DNA of 64,000 nt from Serinus canaria (taxonomy: Eukaryota > Chordata > Aves > Passeriformes > Fringillidae): positions 64,275,994 to 64,339,993 of the forward strand of contig NC_066316.1 of NCBI RefSeq assembly GCF_022539315.1, read 5' to 3'. The position numbers and the translations under genes were made by a program. The notes beneath the pieces were generated by a model. That model searched no databases, had not been told where the DNA came from, and saw nothing but the letters and a program-made list of their open reading frames with translations. Below are positions 1-58,812 of the stretch, in pieces. Within the stretch, counting starts at the first letter, position 1. Every line of letters starts with the position of its first letter.

Positions 1-2559
1 TCCAGCCATGTTTGTGCTGCCTGGTTAAACCTTTCCCTAACCTGTGGGATCTGTGAGCCCTTCTCAGCTCTTGTGCAGCCTTGCTGGCAGTGCCCAAACT
101 GCACACTGTGCCTCCACCCTGACCACAGTATTAATGGGCACTTCTGTACTCTCCTGGAACAAACCCAGATCGAGGGCACACACTGTATTCTGTAAAACTG
201 AAAACCAGAGCAGTTTTAAGTCTTCATTATCCCACAAGACTATCAGGAGGGACCTGAAAGCAAAATAGTAATATGGTTTATGTAAGAAAGCCATTATTCT
301 AAGTGGAAAGCGGAGCCAAACCAGGCAAGTGTTCCAAGCCCAGGACAAGAGAGCTTTTCAGGCTGGTAACTGCCAACACTGTCTCCATCCACTAGTCTGA
401 AACAATTACTTTACCTTGTCCATTTTGCACCATGATTTCAAAAGAGGGTATCTCATGGATTTTTGAAAGGGCCTAATACATTTTTTTTGATAACTTGTTG
501 AGCAAATATTTCTTCATGACTCAGCTAAGCACTAACAGTTACTAGTTACTATTAGATAATAGTAAATTGATAACTTGAGCTTTTTCTTGTAGGAACCACT
601 ACCTGATCGCAGCCTTTACAAACCAACATCTGCTACTTGCTCTGTAGTTGAAAAATCAGGTGCCCCAGTTGCAGGCAGCTGCACTGTTTTTCATACTGCT
701 GCACTGGTTGTTTAGGCTACCAACACAGTGTGAGGAAGCACACGTGAACATCTCCAGGAATTCACAGAGAAGACAGCTCTGCCGTACCAGACACCAGGTA
801 ACTGCTAACAAATGTGCAGCAATAACTGTGTCTCATTATTAGAAAATAGCAGCCTGGTTTTGTACCTTGCAAAACCAGCACTGTAAACTGATTAAAGTTG
901 TCACTGAATGCATATGCCAGAGAAAGGGCTTGTTTTGAATTTTCATAGTGATCAATTTATATTTTAAGTGCAGATCTCAGCAGTGCATTTGTATCTGTAT
1001 CTATTACATTGGTTGCAACAGGACCATTTTATAAAACAAAAGGTATTTTTCTTCTAGAGACATATCTAGGGGTTAAAACATTTCCTCTTTGTAATCCCCA
1101 TGAGCCAGTCTCTTGCTGGAAACACTGTTTCCTGAAGGTGAGGATTTAGGCAACATCTACAAGTACCTGGGAGTTTGTGTTTGCAAACAATGCAGGAGAG
1201 GTAACTGAACTTCCGTCCACTGATTCACCAGACAGGAGTCCTATGCAGAAATCCTCTTCCAACAGCATGTGGAGTAGCAATTCAGAAAAACCTGATTTGT
1301 CATCTAAAGCGTTTTCCACACAAACTTTTCCCCAAACATTCCAAGACCGTTCCCTTCTTTGCTGGCCAAACATTCTTCAGATGAACTCACGGATAGTAAA
1401 ATAATATAGTCAAGAGATGAAGTATCCACGGCAGCTTTCTTATTCATTAAAATTTAAATAGGACGGGGAGGGAAAAACAACCCAGCATGCTAGACATTAA
1501 AATTTGTAATCTTAGTTTTATTAAGGCACTGAAGTAGTTACTTTACATCGTAACTTGACAATAAGGCATCTAAAGGATATAATTTTGTTAGAAAAGTGTT
1601 TATTTACCCCTCCACCAACTGTAAAATTTTGTATTAAAATACAAACTGTGTACATTTCTTTTGATATGTTTTTATTATAGAACTATCAGTGTTATTGTAG
1701 TACACTTTTTGATTAAGATCTTACATCTTTGGTTAAGATCTTGCAGTGATTTTTGTTTTGATTGCCTATCAAGAATTCATCATTAATACAGGCTAACAAT
1801 AGGAGGTCCTGGGAGTGAGAAGCTCAATGGAGAAAAGTTTTAAGATCGCTCAACACTTTGAAGCTATGGGGACATTAAGCTGTGCTCTGTGATATTGCAA
1901 GACTTGAATGGATGTATGAAAAACATGCAAATACCTTCTCATAGGCACCAAGAAAATATGCAAATAAAACAGAAGACAATCGCTGGGACCCTAAGAAGGG
2001 CAATATGTTTCTACCTAATCTCTGCCACTCTTTCCCTGTCCTCCCCACGCCCCATGCACACTTCTCCGTTTCTTTTTTTTTTCTTTGCCCCTTTTACTAT
2101 TAAATAAAATATATCAATTTTATCACACCAACATTTAACCTCGTTTGGTTTTATCATGTGTTTTGAATATATTTTGATCCCACAAATTTCTTTCTGTTTG
2201 ATATATAGAGACCTAGTTTTCTTTGCTCTTCTGGGTTTAAACCGGATCGTAACATCCTGGAACACGATTTTGATATAGCACTAGCTAAAACCCAAACTAT
2301 TTCAAATAATTGTAGAGCATGTCACTGGGTTGCTATACGCAGGGAAAAAATACAGATAAGAAACTGTTCAAAATACTGTACTGTAAATTCTAGGCATAAG
2401 CAAAAACTTTAGAGCCTGCAGCAAACCCTGGGGGTTTTTTTGTTACATTAAGAATAAAATCCCATAACTCTTCAGACTCAGTTACGCCCTCATGAAGAAG
2501 GGGGAAGTGGCAGGTTTGTCGTGCAGCTCTCTCTAAAGAAGCCAAATTTAGACTTCGAG
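1..2559. other. Left flank, no supportable gene
   Basis: AT-rich DNA apart from the doubtful exon-like stretches at 593-1404. It holds AATAAA/ATTAAA hexamers near 2103 and 2453 on the plus strand that could belong to an upstream gene. No repeat family recognised. Confidence 0.5.
593..1404 (+). other. Possible 3' terminal sequence of an upstream gene
   Basis: A good acceptor (TTTTTCTTGTAG ending at 592) is followed by an open stretch EPLPDRSLYKPTSATCSVVE that soon reaches a stop. A second Ser-rich open stretch runs from 1150 to 1404. In human, FAM184A ends on this side of MCM9 in the same orientation (synteny from memory), so this may be its last exon or 3' UTR. I cannot match the residues to FAM184A, and both stretches could be chance. 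Confidence 0.2.
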
Positions 2560-3547
2560 GTGTAATCCACGGGGGTGGCGAGGGAGCTTGTAGGAAGCAG
2601 CTTCGGCTGCCTCGAGGCTACCCCTGCCCACGCCTCGCAATCCTCCACGCTGTGCAGGGGCAGCGTCTCTCTCCCCGGGCTGCAGAGAGCGGCACAGAGA
2701 GCCTGCAGGTGGATCTTTTGTTCCCGAGAGGCCGAGCAGCTGGAGCGTCCCCCGTGCCCACGGAGCGCCCTCGTGCAGGGCTTGCCGCCCCTCTCCTGCT
2801 CCCGGGCGGGCCGGTTCTCCCGCGGGAAGCGCCCCGGCATCCCGCCCGACCCCAGCCGCCCTCCGCCGCCCCGCCCCGCTCAGGCCCCGCCGGGCCCGGG
2901 CGTGGAGCGGCGCGGAGGGGCGGGGACGGAGCCGCTCCTCCCGCCGGGTGAGGGAGCTGCGGCCGCTGCCTCGGCGCGGCGGGAAGCGGCGGGAGCGGAG
3001 CGGCCCCGCTGCAGGTACCGAGGAGGAGCCGGGCGGCCTCGGAGCGCTGCCCGCCTCGCCTGCCGGGTGGGCTGCAGCGAGCGCAGCAGCGAGCGCAGCG
3101 CATCCCTCGCTGCCCGGCGCTGAGCGGGACGGGACGCGCTTGGGGCAGCGCCCACCTGGCCGCCTTCAAAACTTGCCGTGCGGGAGGGCCGGGTAAGGGG
3201 CTGCGGCAGCCGCCTGCCCTTATCGCCTGCACAGCGAGGGGAGAGACACCCGGGTGCCTTCTCGCACTACCGGGAGGAGCGCTCCGCCTCTCCCCGCCCA
3301 CCCCGGCGGCACCGGCAGGCGGGGGCGGGGCGGGCTGGGTTGGCGGGAGCCGTCACTGAGGGGCGGGAGCCTCGGCCCGGCCCGGCCCGGCCCCGGTGCC
3401 TGCCGCGGTCCTGGTGCCGGGCAGCGTCGGGGCGGAGGTGCCACCCTGACGAGGTTTCCCTGCCGAGCTCCGGAGCCGCGCCCCGCCGCCGCGCCCCGCC
3501 CCGCCTCACCCGGCTCCTCGCTGGGCTTTTCCCAGGGTAAAACAAAG

Positions 3548-3578
3548 TTTCCCGCCCGGCGCGCGGCCGTAGCGGGAA
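3548..3578 (+). promoter_or_regulatory. Pair of E2F-like sites upstream of the MCM9 start codon
   Basis: TTTCCCGC at 3548-3555 matches the E2F consensus, and GCGGGAA at 3572-3578 is the same core in reverse orientation. They lie 58-88 bp before the ATG. E2F control is established for the MCM gene family, so S-phase-linked expression is a reasonable inference. Confidence 0.6.
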
Positions 3579-3635
3579 GCGCCGCCGTGTGAGCGCCCCC
3601 CCGCGCCTTGGCCGGCCCGCGCAGCCAGGGACACC

Positions 3636-50051
<46,416 letters not shown>

Positions 50052-50760
50052 AATTTCTATCCTCCCAATTATTTAACATGCAGTTCCTCTGAATCTTCTA
50101 CCCTTCTATCACTTGTGCCCCTGGTTTTCAAAGCATTTCATAGAACCATCCTGGACCTGTGAAAGTACTATCTTTAAGGGCCATATACTTTACATAAGCA
50201 AGAACTGTATGTGCTGCAGCCCTGATTTGGCTTTTAGTTTTCTCTACTCTTCCCAAGACTGTTTATCTCAGCTCACTGTTTTGATTGAACTGATGAACCC
50301 TAAAGACTTGTATAGCTATGTTCATGTGTCCAGAGTAAGTGATCTTGCATAAGAGCAGTCTGAATTGACTTTATCCTTTATTTCATGTAAAACTCAGAGC
50401 TACACATTATTCAGCTTGTCCTTCAAAGTGACTGTGCCACTTCAGAAAAATGATGGCACTCAAACTATGTTGTTATATTTTGTTCATCTGTATGTGCAAT
50501 TTTTCTCAGCATAGTTACCAATATTGTGATCTATCATCATGCTATGGTAAATGTTTCTGTATTATGAATATCATGACAACTTTGCTTCATCTTTGATTTG
50601 CCACACAGCTGATGTTGAAAACATAGATTGAGAGCTTTTTGTTTCTGTTTTTTACTTTTGGTTTTAAATACACTGGTTCAGATATCTGTGTCTGTATTCT
50701 GGGTCATTTTATCAAAACCCAACTCTGTAATAAACACACATTTCCCCACTGCAGAGACAA
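50052..50760 (+). other. MCM9: MCM9 3' untranslated region
   Basis: The A/T-rich sequence following the TAA has no recognisable coding. It extends to a canonical AATAAA at 50729-50734; the cleavage site is inferred 15-30 nt later. Longer 3' ends are possible. Confidence 0.55.
50729..50734 (+). terminator. MCM9: Candidate MCM9 polyadenylation signal AATAAA
   Basis: Exact AATAAA hexamer about 680 nt downstream of the stop codon on the coding strand. It is the first canonical hexamer I saw after the stop. Confidence 0.55.
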
Positions 50761-53700
50761 CGAATTTCAGGTGATTGAATGGGAGTTGTCAGTAACCAGG
50801 GTAACTTTAATGCAGGCATTAAGCCCTGGCAGATAAACTACACTTCAAACCTAGCAGCACAGTAAAGAGCTTCCCTAGTGTAGCTGGGTTCTGAGTCAGA
50901 TAGTGTTTACTTGGATATTTAATTATTATTAGAGTTTTACTGCATCTGATCTCTAGTTCCTCTTCTGTAGCATGCTGCATCTTGTGCCATACATTTATCT
51001 AATGGGAAGTTAATCTGCTAATGCATTCCATATTTACAGAGAAAGGTAAGCTTTAATTTTCTTCTAGTGACTTGCCTGGTATGTTTCTTCTGTGTTTGAA
51101 TTATCCACAGAATATTCTTGTTATAACCTGCAAGGTAAACAGAGAATGGAGTGGTTGCTTACTGCATAGTAAATCCCTTGGGAGACTTGCTAGCAGAAAG
51201 ATCTGATTCTCTCTTGATTTGCTTAGAAGTAGCTCATTTGAAACCAGATGAATTAAAATGCTGCAGAACTTCAGAGAATTGAGGGAGTGTGAGGCCCAAG
51301 TACATCAGAGTAAGTGAAATTATCGGAACACTAAGGGCAGTGTTGGCTTACTTCAGAGTTCAGCAAAATGACAGAAACATTGCTGTGCAGACTGATTGTG
51401 TGGTAGTTCTTCCACTGGAAACATGCCATCAACCAAGACAAGTGGAATTCATCCTCCTCCCTCCCAAAGCACAGAGCCACCCTATCATGTTTCTTCTCAC
51501 TCCTGTGCCAGGGTGAGGTTGATGTGCACCCATGACCTATTGCCCATGAAAATAAGATGTATCCTATGGGGTGATGTGTCTGCCCTGAAAGAAGGGTCAA
51601 GAATTCTGGACCCATGAACATTTGTGATGGTCTTCCTACTTGAATTTTTGCATCAGCCACTTGCATGGTGTGGTCTCTTTTACGGTCAGAAATCCTCTTT
51701 CCTAGTTTTTGGGTTTGATGGATGTTACTGGCTGGCCAGTGCAAAGCCAGAACATAGCTACTTCTTTACTAGCCAAGCTTCCCTAACCCTAAAAATAATA
51801 TGTTTGAGCACATTAGGACAAGTTTGATAATGCCCTGGAGACTTTTCCAGACTTTCTGGAAAGAGCATGGTTGGGTCACTATCTGCCACTTGGATATGTT
51901 TTAGGCAGCTAAATCCAAACATAGACTGTAGAATTTAGGTAGAGTGAATTTTCCAGTTTTGCTAGTGTCTTACTGGTGATTTGTTTTTGTGGGATAATAT
52001 GCTAGATAGTATATCATTAAAAAAGAAACTTTTCAGACTCCCTTGATTAGAAGTAGTCAGCATACTACTTTATGAAATGGAACAGTGATTCTTCACTGAG
52101 CAGAGGTTTTTGAGATTTCCCATTCAGAAGCAAAGAAAACAAGGCACAGGGACATTCCACTGAGCTTGCAGAAAGGCCCATCTTCTCTATACTGTTGGAG
52201 GAAAAGTACTGCTGCCTTTCCAAACTGTCTGCCAACAGGTCCTATTCACCCAAGTGTAAGGGGGTAAGTAACATGAAGAATAAATATGGAAAAGCAGATA
52301 CTGCTGAGATTGTTCTTTACCAGACCAGTTGAAATACTACTGTTGTGGTACTGCTTCTGACTCATAGCATGAATTCAGAGCATCCAAGATAAATGAGGAG
52401 CTCACAATAATAAGGAAACGATACCTGCTGCTGATTTACTCTCTCCCTCACTGTTTCCATTGCTACAGAACACATCTATCAGTGCTTTGGCAGGGAACAT
52501 TGCTAACTTCTTTCCTTTCCCTTTATAAACCAACTTCCCCCACAAATAATAACAAGTTTTAATGGTTTTTGAGTGCTACAATAGCCCGGTGATTGGAGAA
52601 TTTAAAGCACTATGGCAGTAGCAGTCTGCTGGGCTAACCTACAGATGAATTTTCTTTTTGAGTGCTTTGTGCAGTCGAGGGGCAGATGAGTCACTTCCTG
52701 TCAGCCTGTCTTCCTGGCCATGAACTGAGTCATTATCTGTTTTATCACTTGCCTCTCTGAGTCTATGGTCTACCAAATCAATTATTACTGAATACACTAG
52801 TATTTTATTAAGCTGTGTTCATGGAAGGAGAATATATATGCCTGGTCATGCAATCTCAGTGCAGCTCCCTCCAAAGCCTTCAGTTCTTTCCAGCAGTATG
52901 AAAATTTTTAACCATGCCACAAAAAAAGTGGCAGAAGTTGAACTGAAAAGGGAGTGTGTGCCACGTGGCTGAGCTCCTCTGCTAACATGTTCTTGTGCTG
53001 ACCTCCAGCCAGTCTTATTCTCCTTCATAAGCTGCTTTTCATTCTAAATAGCTGGCAAGCAGAAGAAAACCCTACATGGCTGAGTTTTCTTGTTGTTTAT
53101 GTTATTCTTAAGTGGTCTGAATATTGTGATTCTTGTTGAAGACATGAGTTAATGAGTTAAATATCATAATGTGATGTGCACCAGGATTACAAAACCAAGT
53201 GAGCTAAAGCCAAAGACAAGGCAAAGTCAAACTGAACTGAAACTTTTGATTTGTGGATTCCATGTCAAAGATGTCCCAAGTGAGGATATATAATATCACA
53301 TTCTGGAGAGAATGTATTTATTGATGGGAAGATGAGGGAGATAGAGTATTAAGTGCTCTGTATTTCATGTGAATGAGGCAATAGCTTCATTAATAATGAA
53401 TAATAATTTTGTCATCTCCCTTAGGTATCTGGTGTGCCTTTGCTTATCAATACTTTTCTTCCTGCTAGACAGAAGAATATTAATAGTTCCAAGGAATAAC
53501 ATTGTCCTTTACTTAATAAGGAGGACAGTTTTTTTAGAAAAGAGTAAAAATGTGGTTTTTGTCAAGTTTGACTATTTTGAGCCAATATGTGCAATTACAA
53601 TTGTGCGCATGATATTTCTCTATGTATCATTGCATAACTACATAGACAACAATATATGCATAACAAGGACATATTGTTTAAAAATGTAGATGTTATTGTA

Positions 53701-56700
53701 CAAATAAGATGTATTGTGCAATGCCATTTAGGAAGAGATGTCCTTTGGAGCAGTGACTTTTCAATCAGTAACATTTCCTAACTTGAACTCAGTAGTCATG
53801 TGAGAGTTACCATATGTGAAAAGGCAAGGAAAGAAGTATGTGTCATCACAGTCCCCAACAGAAAAGCTCATACAAGTAATACCTGCATGACCATGATCAC
53901 TCACAAGGTGTTGGCACCTTCTGAATAGCAGGTACCAAGTTCCAAATCATCCTGTTACTGCTGTCAACATTATTCCAACTCCGTTCTCCCTGGCAACAGA
54001 AAGCAGGGGTGAAGAACAGTGGGAGCTGATGTAGTCATCTTCTGTGTTCAGCAGCATCCTTATGTTGCTTATCTTCATTGCCAGATCCTAGGTGAGTGCA
54101 CCACATTTTTCCAGAAATGTTACTTGTCTTTCTCTGGAAAGCTTTCTCTCCATTCAAGGCACCTACTCGCCACAACCCACCGTTCATCTGTCAAAATATC
54201 AAAAGAACAAAATATCACAAGGAAGAAAAGGAACCCTTCTGTAGCTTCAACATGAGAGAGGCAGTCAGCAACTTGAGCTGCACCTGCAGCTCTGCTTCTA
54301 GTCCATCTCATGGTCTGGAAGCACAGCTCTACTTGAAGGAATCATGCAGCTTCACCAGCTTCACTCCCACTCAACACTACCAGGACATCAGCTTTACTCC
54401 ATTCCCACTTTCGTGGCAGTGTGGAGGTGTAAAAATGTCTTTGAATGCAAATGTCTGTGTGCTTTACAGCCATGATTTTTAAGAGGTTCTTTTGGATCAC
54501 AGATTGACCTCAGAAACTTTTGTATTCAGTTAGAATAAATTTCCCCTAAACTTATCCCTGAATTTCCCTACAGCAAATTGACTTTTTTTAGTAAAAAATA
54601 CTTTTTACAGTGTCTGGCTTATAGTTTCTGAATATTTATGTCTGATGTCTCTGCTATACTCTCTAGCTAGTGATTAACAGCATCACTGAAAGATCATTTC
54701 CTAGTTTAAATAAATAACAAAGACCCAAGCTAAAATTATTTTAAATACACCATAAAATGTTGGGAAGATTGAAAACTTTAAAGTCACTAGTGGGTTATTC
54801 CAGTTTTTGCCAGAATCAGAAGGAATATTTCCAGTGACCTCAGAGGAATAATTTTCTAATAACCTTCACAAAATTCAGTTCAGCACTGTGTACTTATGGA
54901 TCCATTATCCAGCTGTCAAAATTCAGAACTAAGTACCTTTCTAATCTTTTGAGAGAATCCTTTTCTTCAAGAAAACTGTAATTGAAAATATTCTATATTC
55001 TCTCAATGAACATAGAGAAAAGAGAAAGGGTTTTTTTCTATATTAGCAGTTAAAGAAATGTAAATTAAATTGTTAAAAAGTTGAAAGTTTAAGTTCCATC
55101 TCTAATCACCTCTTGGTGTCACTGAAATGATGATATAATCTAATATAATCATTAGATTTGAAATTACCTTATTCTATTAAGTGTTCTCTTGATTTAATCA
55201 GCCGTTCCTGTAATTACATTATTGCTCTCCCATTAGTATTTTATCAGCCTTATTGAGTGCTGTATACCTCCACTGTTAACATTTTTTTTTGTAGAATATA
55301 ATTGATGTGCAGAGCTCAGGTTGGTTGGTATTTGTGGCAGCTTAACTGTGAAACCAGTGTGTTTTAGCTACAAGAAAACAGGAAGAAAAGTTGTACAATC
55401 TGTTTTCAGACGCCATTCAGAAAATGCTTGGATAGAATTTAATTTTACCTTTTAAAGTTAAGGACCCTGAGCTCTCTTTAAAGGTAATGAAGACAGTGAA
55501 ACCTGAGCAATACCTTGGACAAGGTCTGTTCCTGATGTCTGAGCTCTCTCTGTTGTTTGGCTGGTTTTTAAACAGGTGCACATGAAATACCCATGTGATT
55601 GTGTTGTGTGATACAGTGAGCAATCTTAGAACAGCAAACTCTCAGCTCAAGCCCTTTAGTGCCATTTACATACATGACAGTAAGAAAATTTTTTTGCATA
55701 AAAATAAGGGAATTTCTCTACCATATAACAGTTAAATGAGGTGCATAAAGGATGAGTTTGTGCTGTTTTGTGCAGTGTTTTCACGAGTTCTGCCTTCCTG
55801 ATTTACCTGTTTGTAAAGGTGAGGCAGATAAAGGTGAGGTTTGTTAGTGAGGCAGATTCTAACATGTATAAAAGCAGTCACATAGCATGAATGCACACAT
55901 ATTAGGAATCTGTGGAAAAATGGTGTCAGGGATATATGCTCCCACTAAACACTTGCATGCTTTAGACTGTGCATTTGCAAGTTCTGAAACTAGACATAAA
56001 AAAGAAACCTTTCCTCTTTTTGTTAGAGGAATGTCAGATTTTTCTCTGATATAACATCAGCCACCAGAGACACGTGCTTCAATAAACAGTGTAGTAACTT
56101 TATTTTTTTAAACATAATACCTGAAGTTATTTATTTAAATGATAATGAATAATCAAAGAAAAGAAAAAGTGATTGCCTGAAAGTTGCCATAGAACCAGCA
56201 GAGGGAGCTCCAAAATTTAAATCATTTTTTTGTTGAGGGAAACGTCCTTGGAGCCGACTGTTGAGAAAAATACTCATCAGTCACTGAGCACGATGGCTGT
56301 CTGCACTGCTTCTTCCCTGGTCCCAGGAATCACAAGAGCAAAATTATATCACATTTCCTTGGGTAGGAATACTCTCCTGACGTGCTAAAAATGTAATTTA
56401 AAATATCTCTGAGTACCACTGTTTCTTGGAAGAAATAACCATAGTATAATTGTAAGAATCTCAAATTATCAAAGGATATGCTAAACTCTTTCTTAATATA
56501 TTGAATGTCAGCACTGCCCTTGTTACCTGAAACCATTGCACTTAACAGTAAGCCATGATGAAGACACAAACTTTGACCTTAAATACTCTTTTCCAAACTA
56601 AGCCATATGATATTTAAACAGAGTGCCCTGGCCTGGGTCACACCATGATTTCTTATTTTTAGAATTGGTTCCAATTTTAAGAATGCACTGAAGGAACATG

Positions 56701-56744
56701 GAGCATGGAGTCAGCTATGGAGTGCTTTCTTCATGTGCTGCATC

Positions 56745-57300
56745 AAAAGAAGAGTGGCCAGCAGGTGGAGGGAGGTGATGCTCCCTCTTCTCTTCCACTC
56801 TGGCAAGGCCCCACCTGCAGTGCTGCATCCAGCTCTGGGGCCCCCAGCCTATGGAGGTTCTGAACCTGTTTGGAGCAGGTCCAGAGGAGGCCACAAAGAT
56901 GATCAGAGGACTGAAACACCTGTCCTATGAAGACAGGCTGAGAGAATTTGGGCTGTTCAGCCTAGAGAAGAGAGGGCTCTGGGCAGAGCTTAGAGCACCT
57001 TCCAGTACCTAAAGACGAGCTGCAAGAGGGCTGGAGAGGGACTTGATACAAGGACAGTAGTGACAGGACAGAGGAGAATGGCTTCAAACTGAAAGAGGAT
57101 AGATTTAGATCAGATATGAGGAAGAACTTCATCACTGTGAGGATGGTGAGCACAGATTGTCAAGTGGTGAGCACAGTGGCCAAGTCTCAGCTGGATGGAG
57201 CTTTAAAGAATGTGGAAGATAATCCCTGCCCACTGCAGGGGGGTTGGAACTAGATGACATTTAAGGTATCTCCCAATCCAAACCATTCTATGGTTCTATA
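56745..57300 (+). mobile_element. CR1 LINE 3' fragment (about 550 bp)
   Basis: Clear plus-strand CR1: CAGTGCTGCATCCAGCTCTG, GAGGAGGCCACAAAGATGAT, GAGAATTTGGGCTGTTCAGC, AGATATGAGGAAGAACTTC, a GGTTGGAACTAGATGA block and the terminal CATTCTATGGTTCTATA. 5' truncated, as most copies are. Intergenic, 6 kb past MCM9. Confidence 0.92.
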
Positions 57301-58564
57301 ATCAGGCCAAAAAACCTAATATACCCCAGCAGTTCTCCCTGGCATGGACTCCCACAGACCTGGATATTTGGGCATTACATCTTCCTCAGCTCTGGGCAAA
57401 AAACTGTCCTGACCAAGGACGAACGTTACTGGAAATTATTTCACTGTCAAAATCTCAGACTGAAAACCCACGTACTTGCAGAATGAGCTGGTCTGGTGTT
57501 CTCCAGGTCTCTTTGCTAATGTAGTTAGCAAAGGGATTGCTTCTATCCTTAATTGTTTCTTTCAGGAAAAGGAATTGGAGGGACAATAAATACCCACTCA
57601 GCACAATGTATTATCACTGGCAGATGCACAATTTAAAGCTCCTTGTCAGCAGTGTCCAAGGCAAGGATGGCTTTGGTACCTCTCATCCTTTCCTCAATAA
57701 CATGCTTATGCATTAGCATGGACATTAAGCTGATTAACATGAGCTTAATTGGTAGCAATCCAGGTTCAAGCTGAATGCTCTTGAAAACTCTCCTTGGATA
57801 ATATGGTGGGAGACTTTTCTTCTCTCTGGGGAAAAAAAAAGTTATTCTCTTTTTCTCATAGCAGCCCACAAAACTTTCTGAGTTAAAATCAAACAGCTTT
57901 GACCAGTACCATAGTCCAAGATCTTTAGAGGGGTATTGGCAACTTCTCTGCACCCTATGTCTTTGCCAACTTCCTTCTTCCAAGGTAAGACAATAGTAAC
58001 AAACTTTCTGTACCTGGTAATATTTGTATTTCTTTGCTCCAGGTTTCTGGTGAAGTAGCTACCACTCCCCAGCTTTTTACTGGTGGTCCTTTTGTCTAAG
58101 GAGTTTGTTACTGAACTCTAATGCTTCCTGCCTTTCAAATGCTTCTTTGGTGGGTGATTAAAACTCCACAGAATTCAGCCAGTTTGCTCCCTGCCACACT
58201 TATCTAACACCCCCAGAAGTGATGACAGCCAGCTCATCAGCAAGGCTGGGCTGGGACCTCTGGGATCTGGGGACAGAATTATCAAGGCTTTTTGCCTTGC
58301 ACTAATGTGAGGTGCAAATTGAAACTCCAGCATCTGGATTGTATCTGTAATACAATCCTGGTTGCTTTTAACTTCAGTTTAAAAGTTTTCAACAGTTTCT
58401 TAATCAGTGGGCCTTCACTGCTTTGCTGGCAGTTCCTCCCAGCAGGCACCTCTACCCTGCTGGCTGAGCCTGGCTCTCAGCTGTGCTGGGAACCAGCTGT
58501 TGGCTTTGTGGTCCAAGCAGGACCAGGGCCTGGGCAACTTGCCTGTATCTGACACTTCAGCACA

Positions 58565-58812
58565 GGTTCCAGACATGCAGGGGAGGTTGAGGTTGGACAT
58601 CAGGAAGAATTTTTTCACTGAAAGGGTGGTTAAGCACTGGAATGGGCTGCCCAAGGAAGTGGCAGTCACTACCACTGGAAGTGTTCAAGAAATGACTACG
58701 TGGCAGTGCCATGGTCTAGTTGATATGGTGGTATTCAGTCAAAGGTTGGACTTGATGATCTTGGAGGTCCTTTCCAGCCTTCCAGAGCCTTAGTGGCTCT
58801 GTGATTCTGTGT
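58565..58812 (+). mobile_element. CR1 LINE 3' fragment (about 250 bp)
   Basis: Plus-strand CR1 with GAGGTTGGACATCAGGAAGA, AAGCACTGGAATGGGCTGCC, AGGTTGGACTTGATGATCTT and the terminal TCTGTGATTCTGTG. It creates an open frame of about 128 codons that is not a gene. Confidence 0.9.

Noticed and set aside
53369..53689. 106-codon hydrophobic frame in the intergenic region
   Set aside because: AT-rich chance frame, begins at a non-ATG codon, and has no splice or family evidence.
54096..54482. 128-codon frame downstream of MCM9
   Set aside because: No domain, no conserved motif, and an overlapping second frame; no promoter or polyadenylation context.
57633..57983. 116-codon minus-strand frame between CR1 copies
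   Set aside because: No recognisable family; A/T-rich chance reading.
58407..58793. 128-codon plus-strand frame
   Set aside because: Much of it lies in a CR1 3' fragment; it does not match the CR1 reverse transcriptase and has no independent support.
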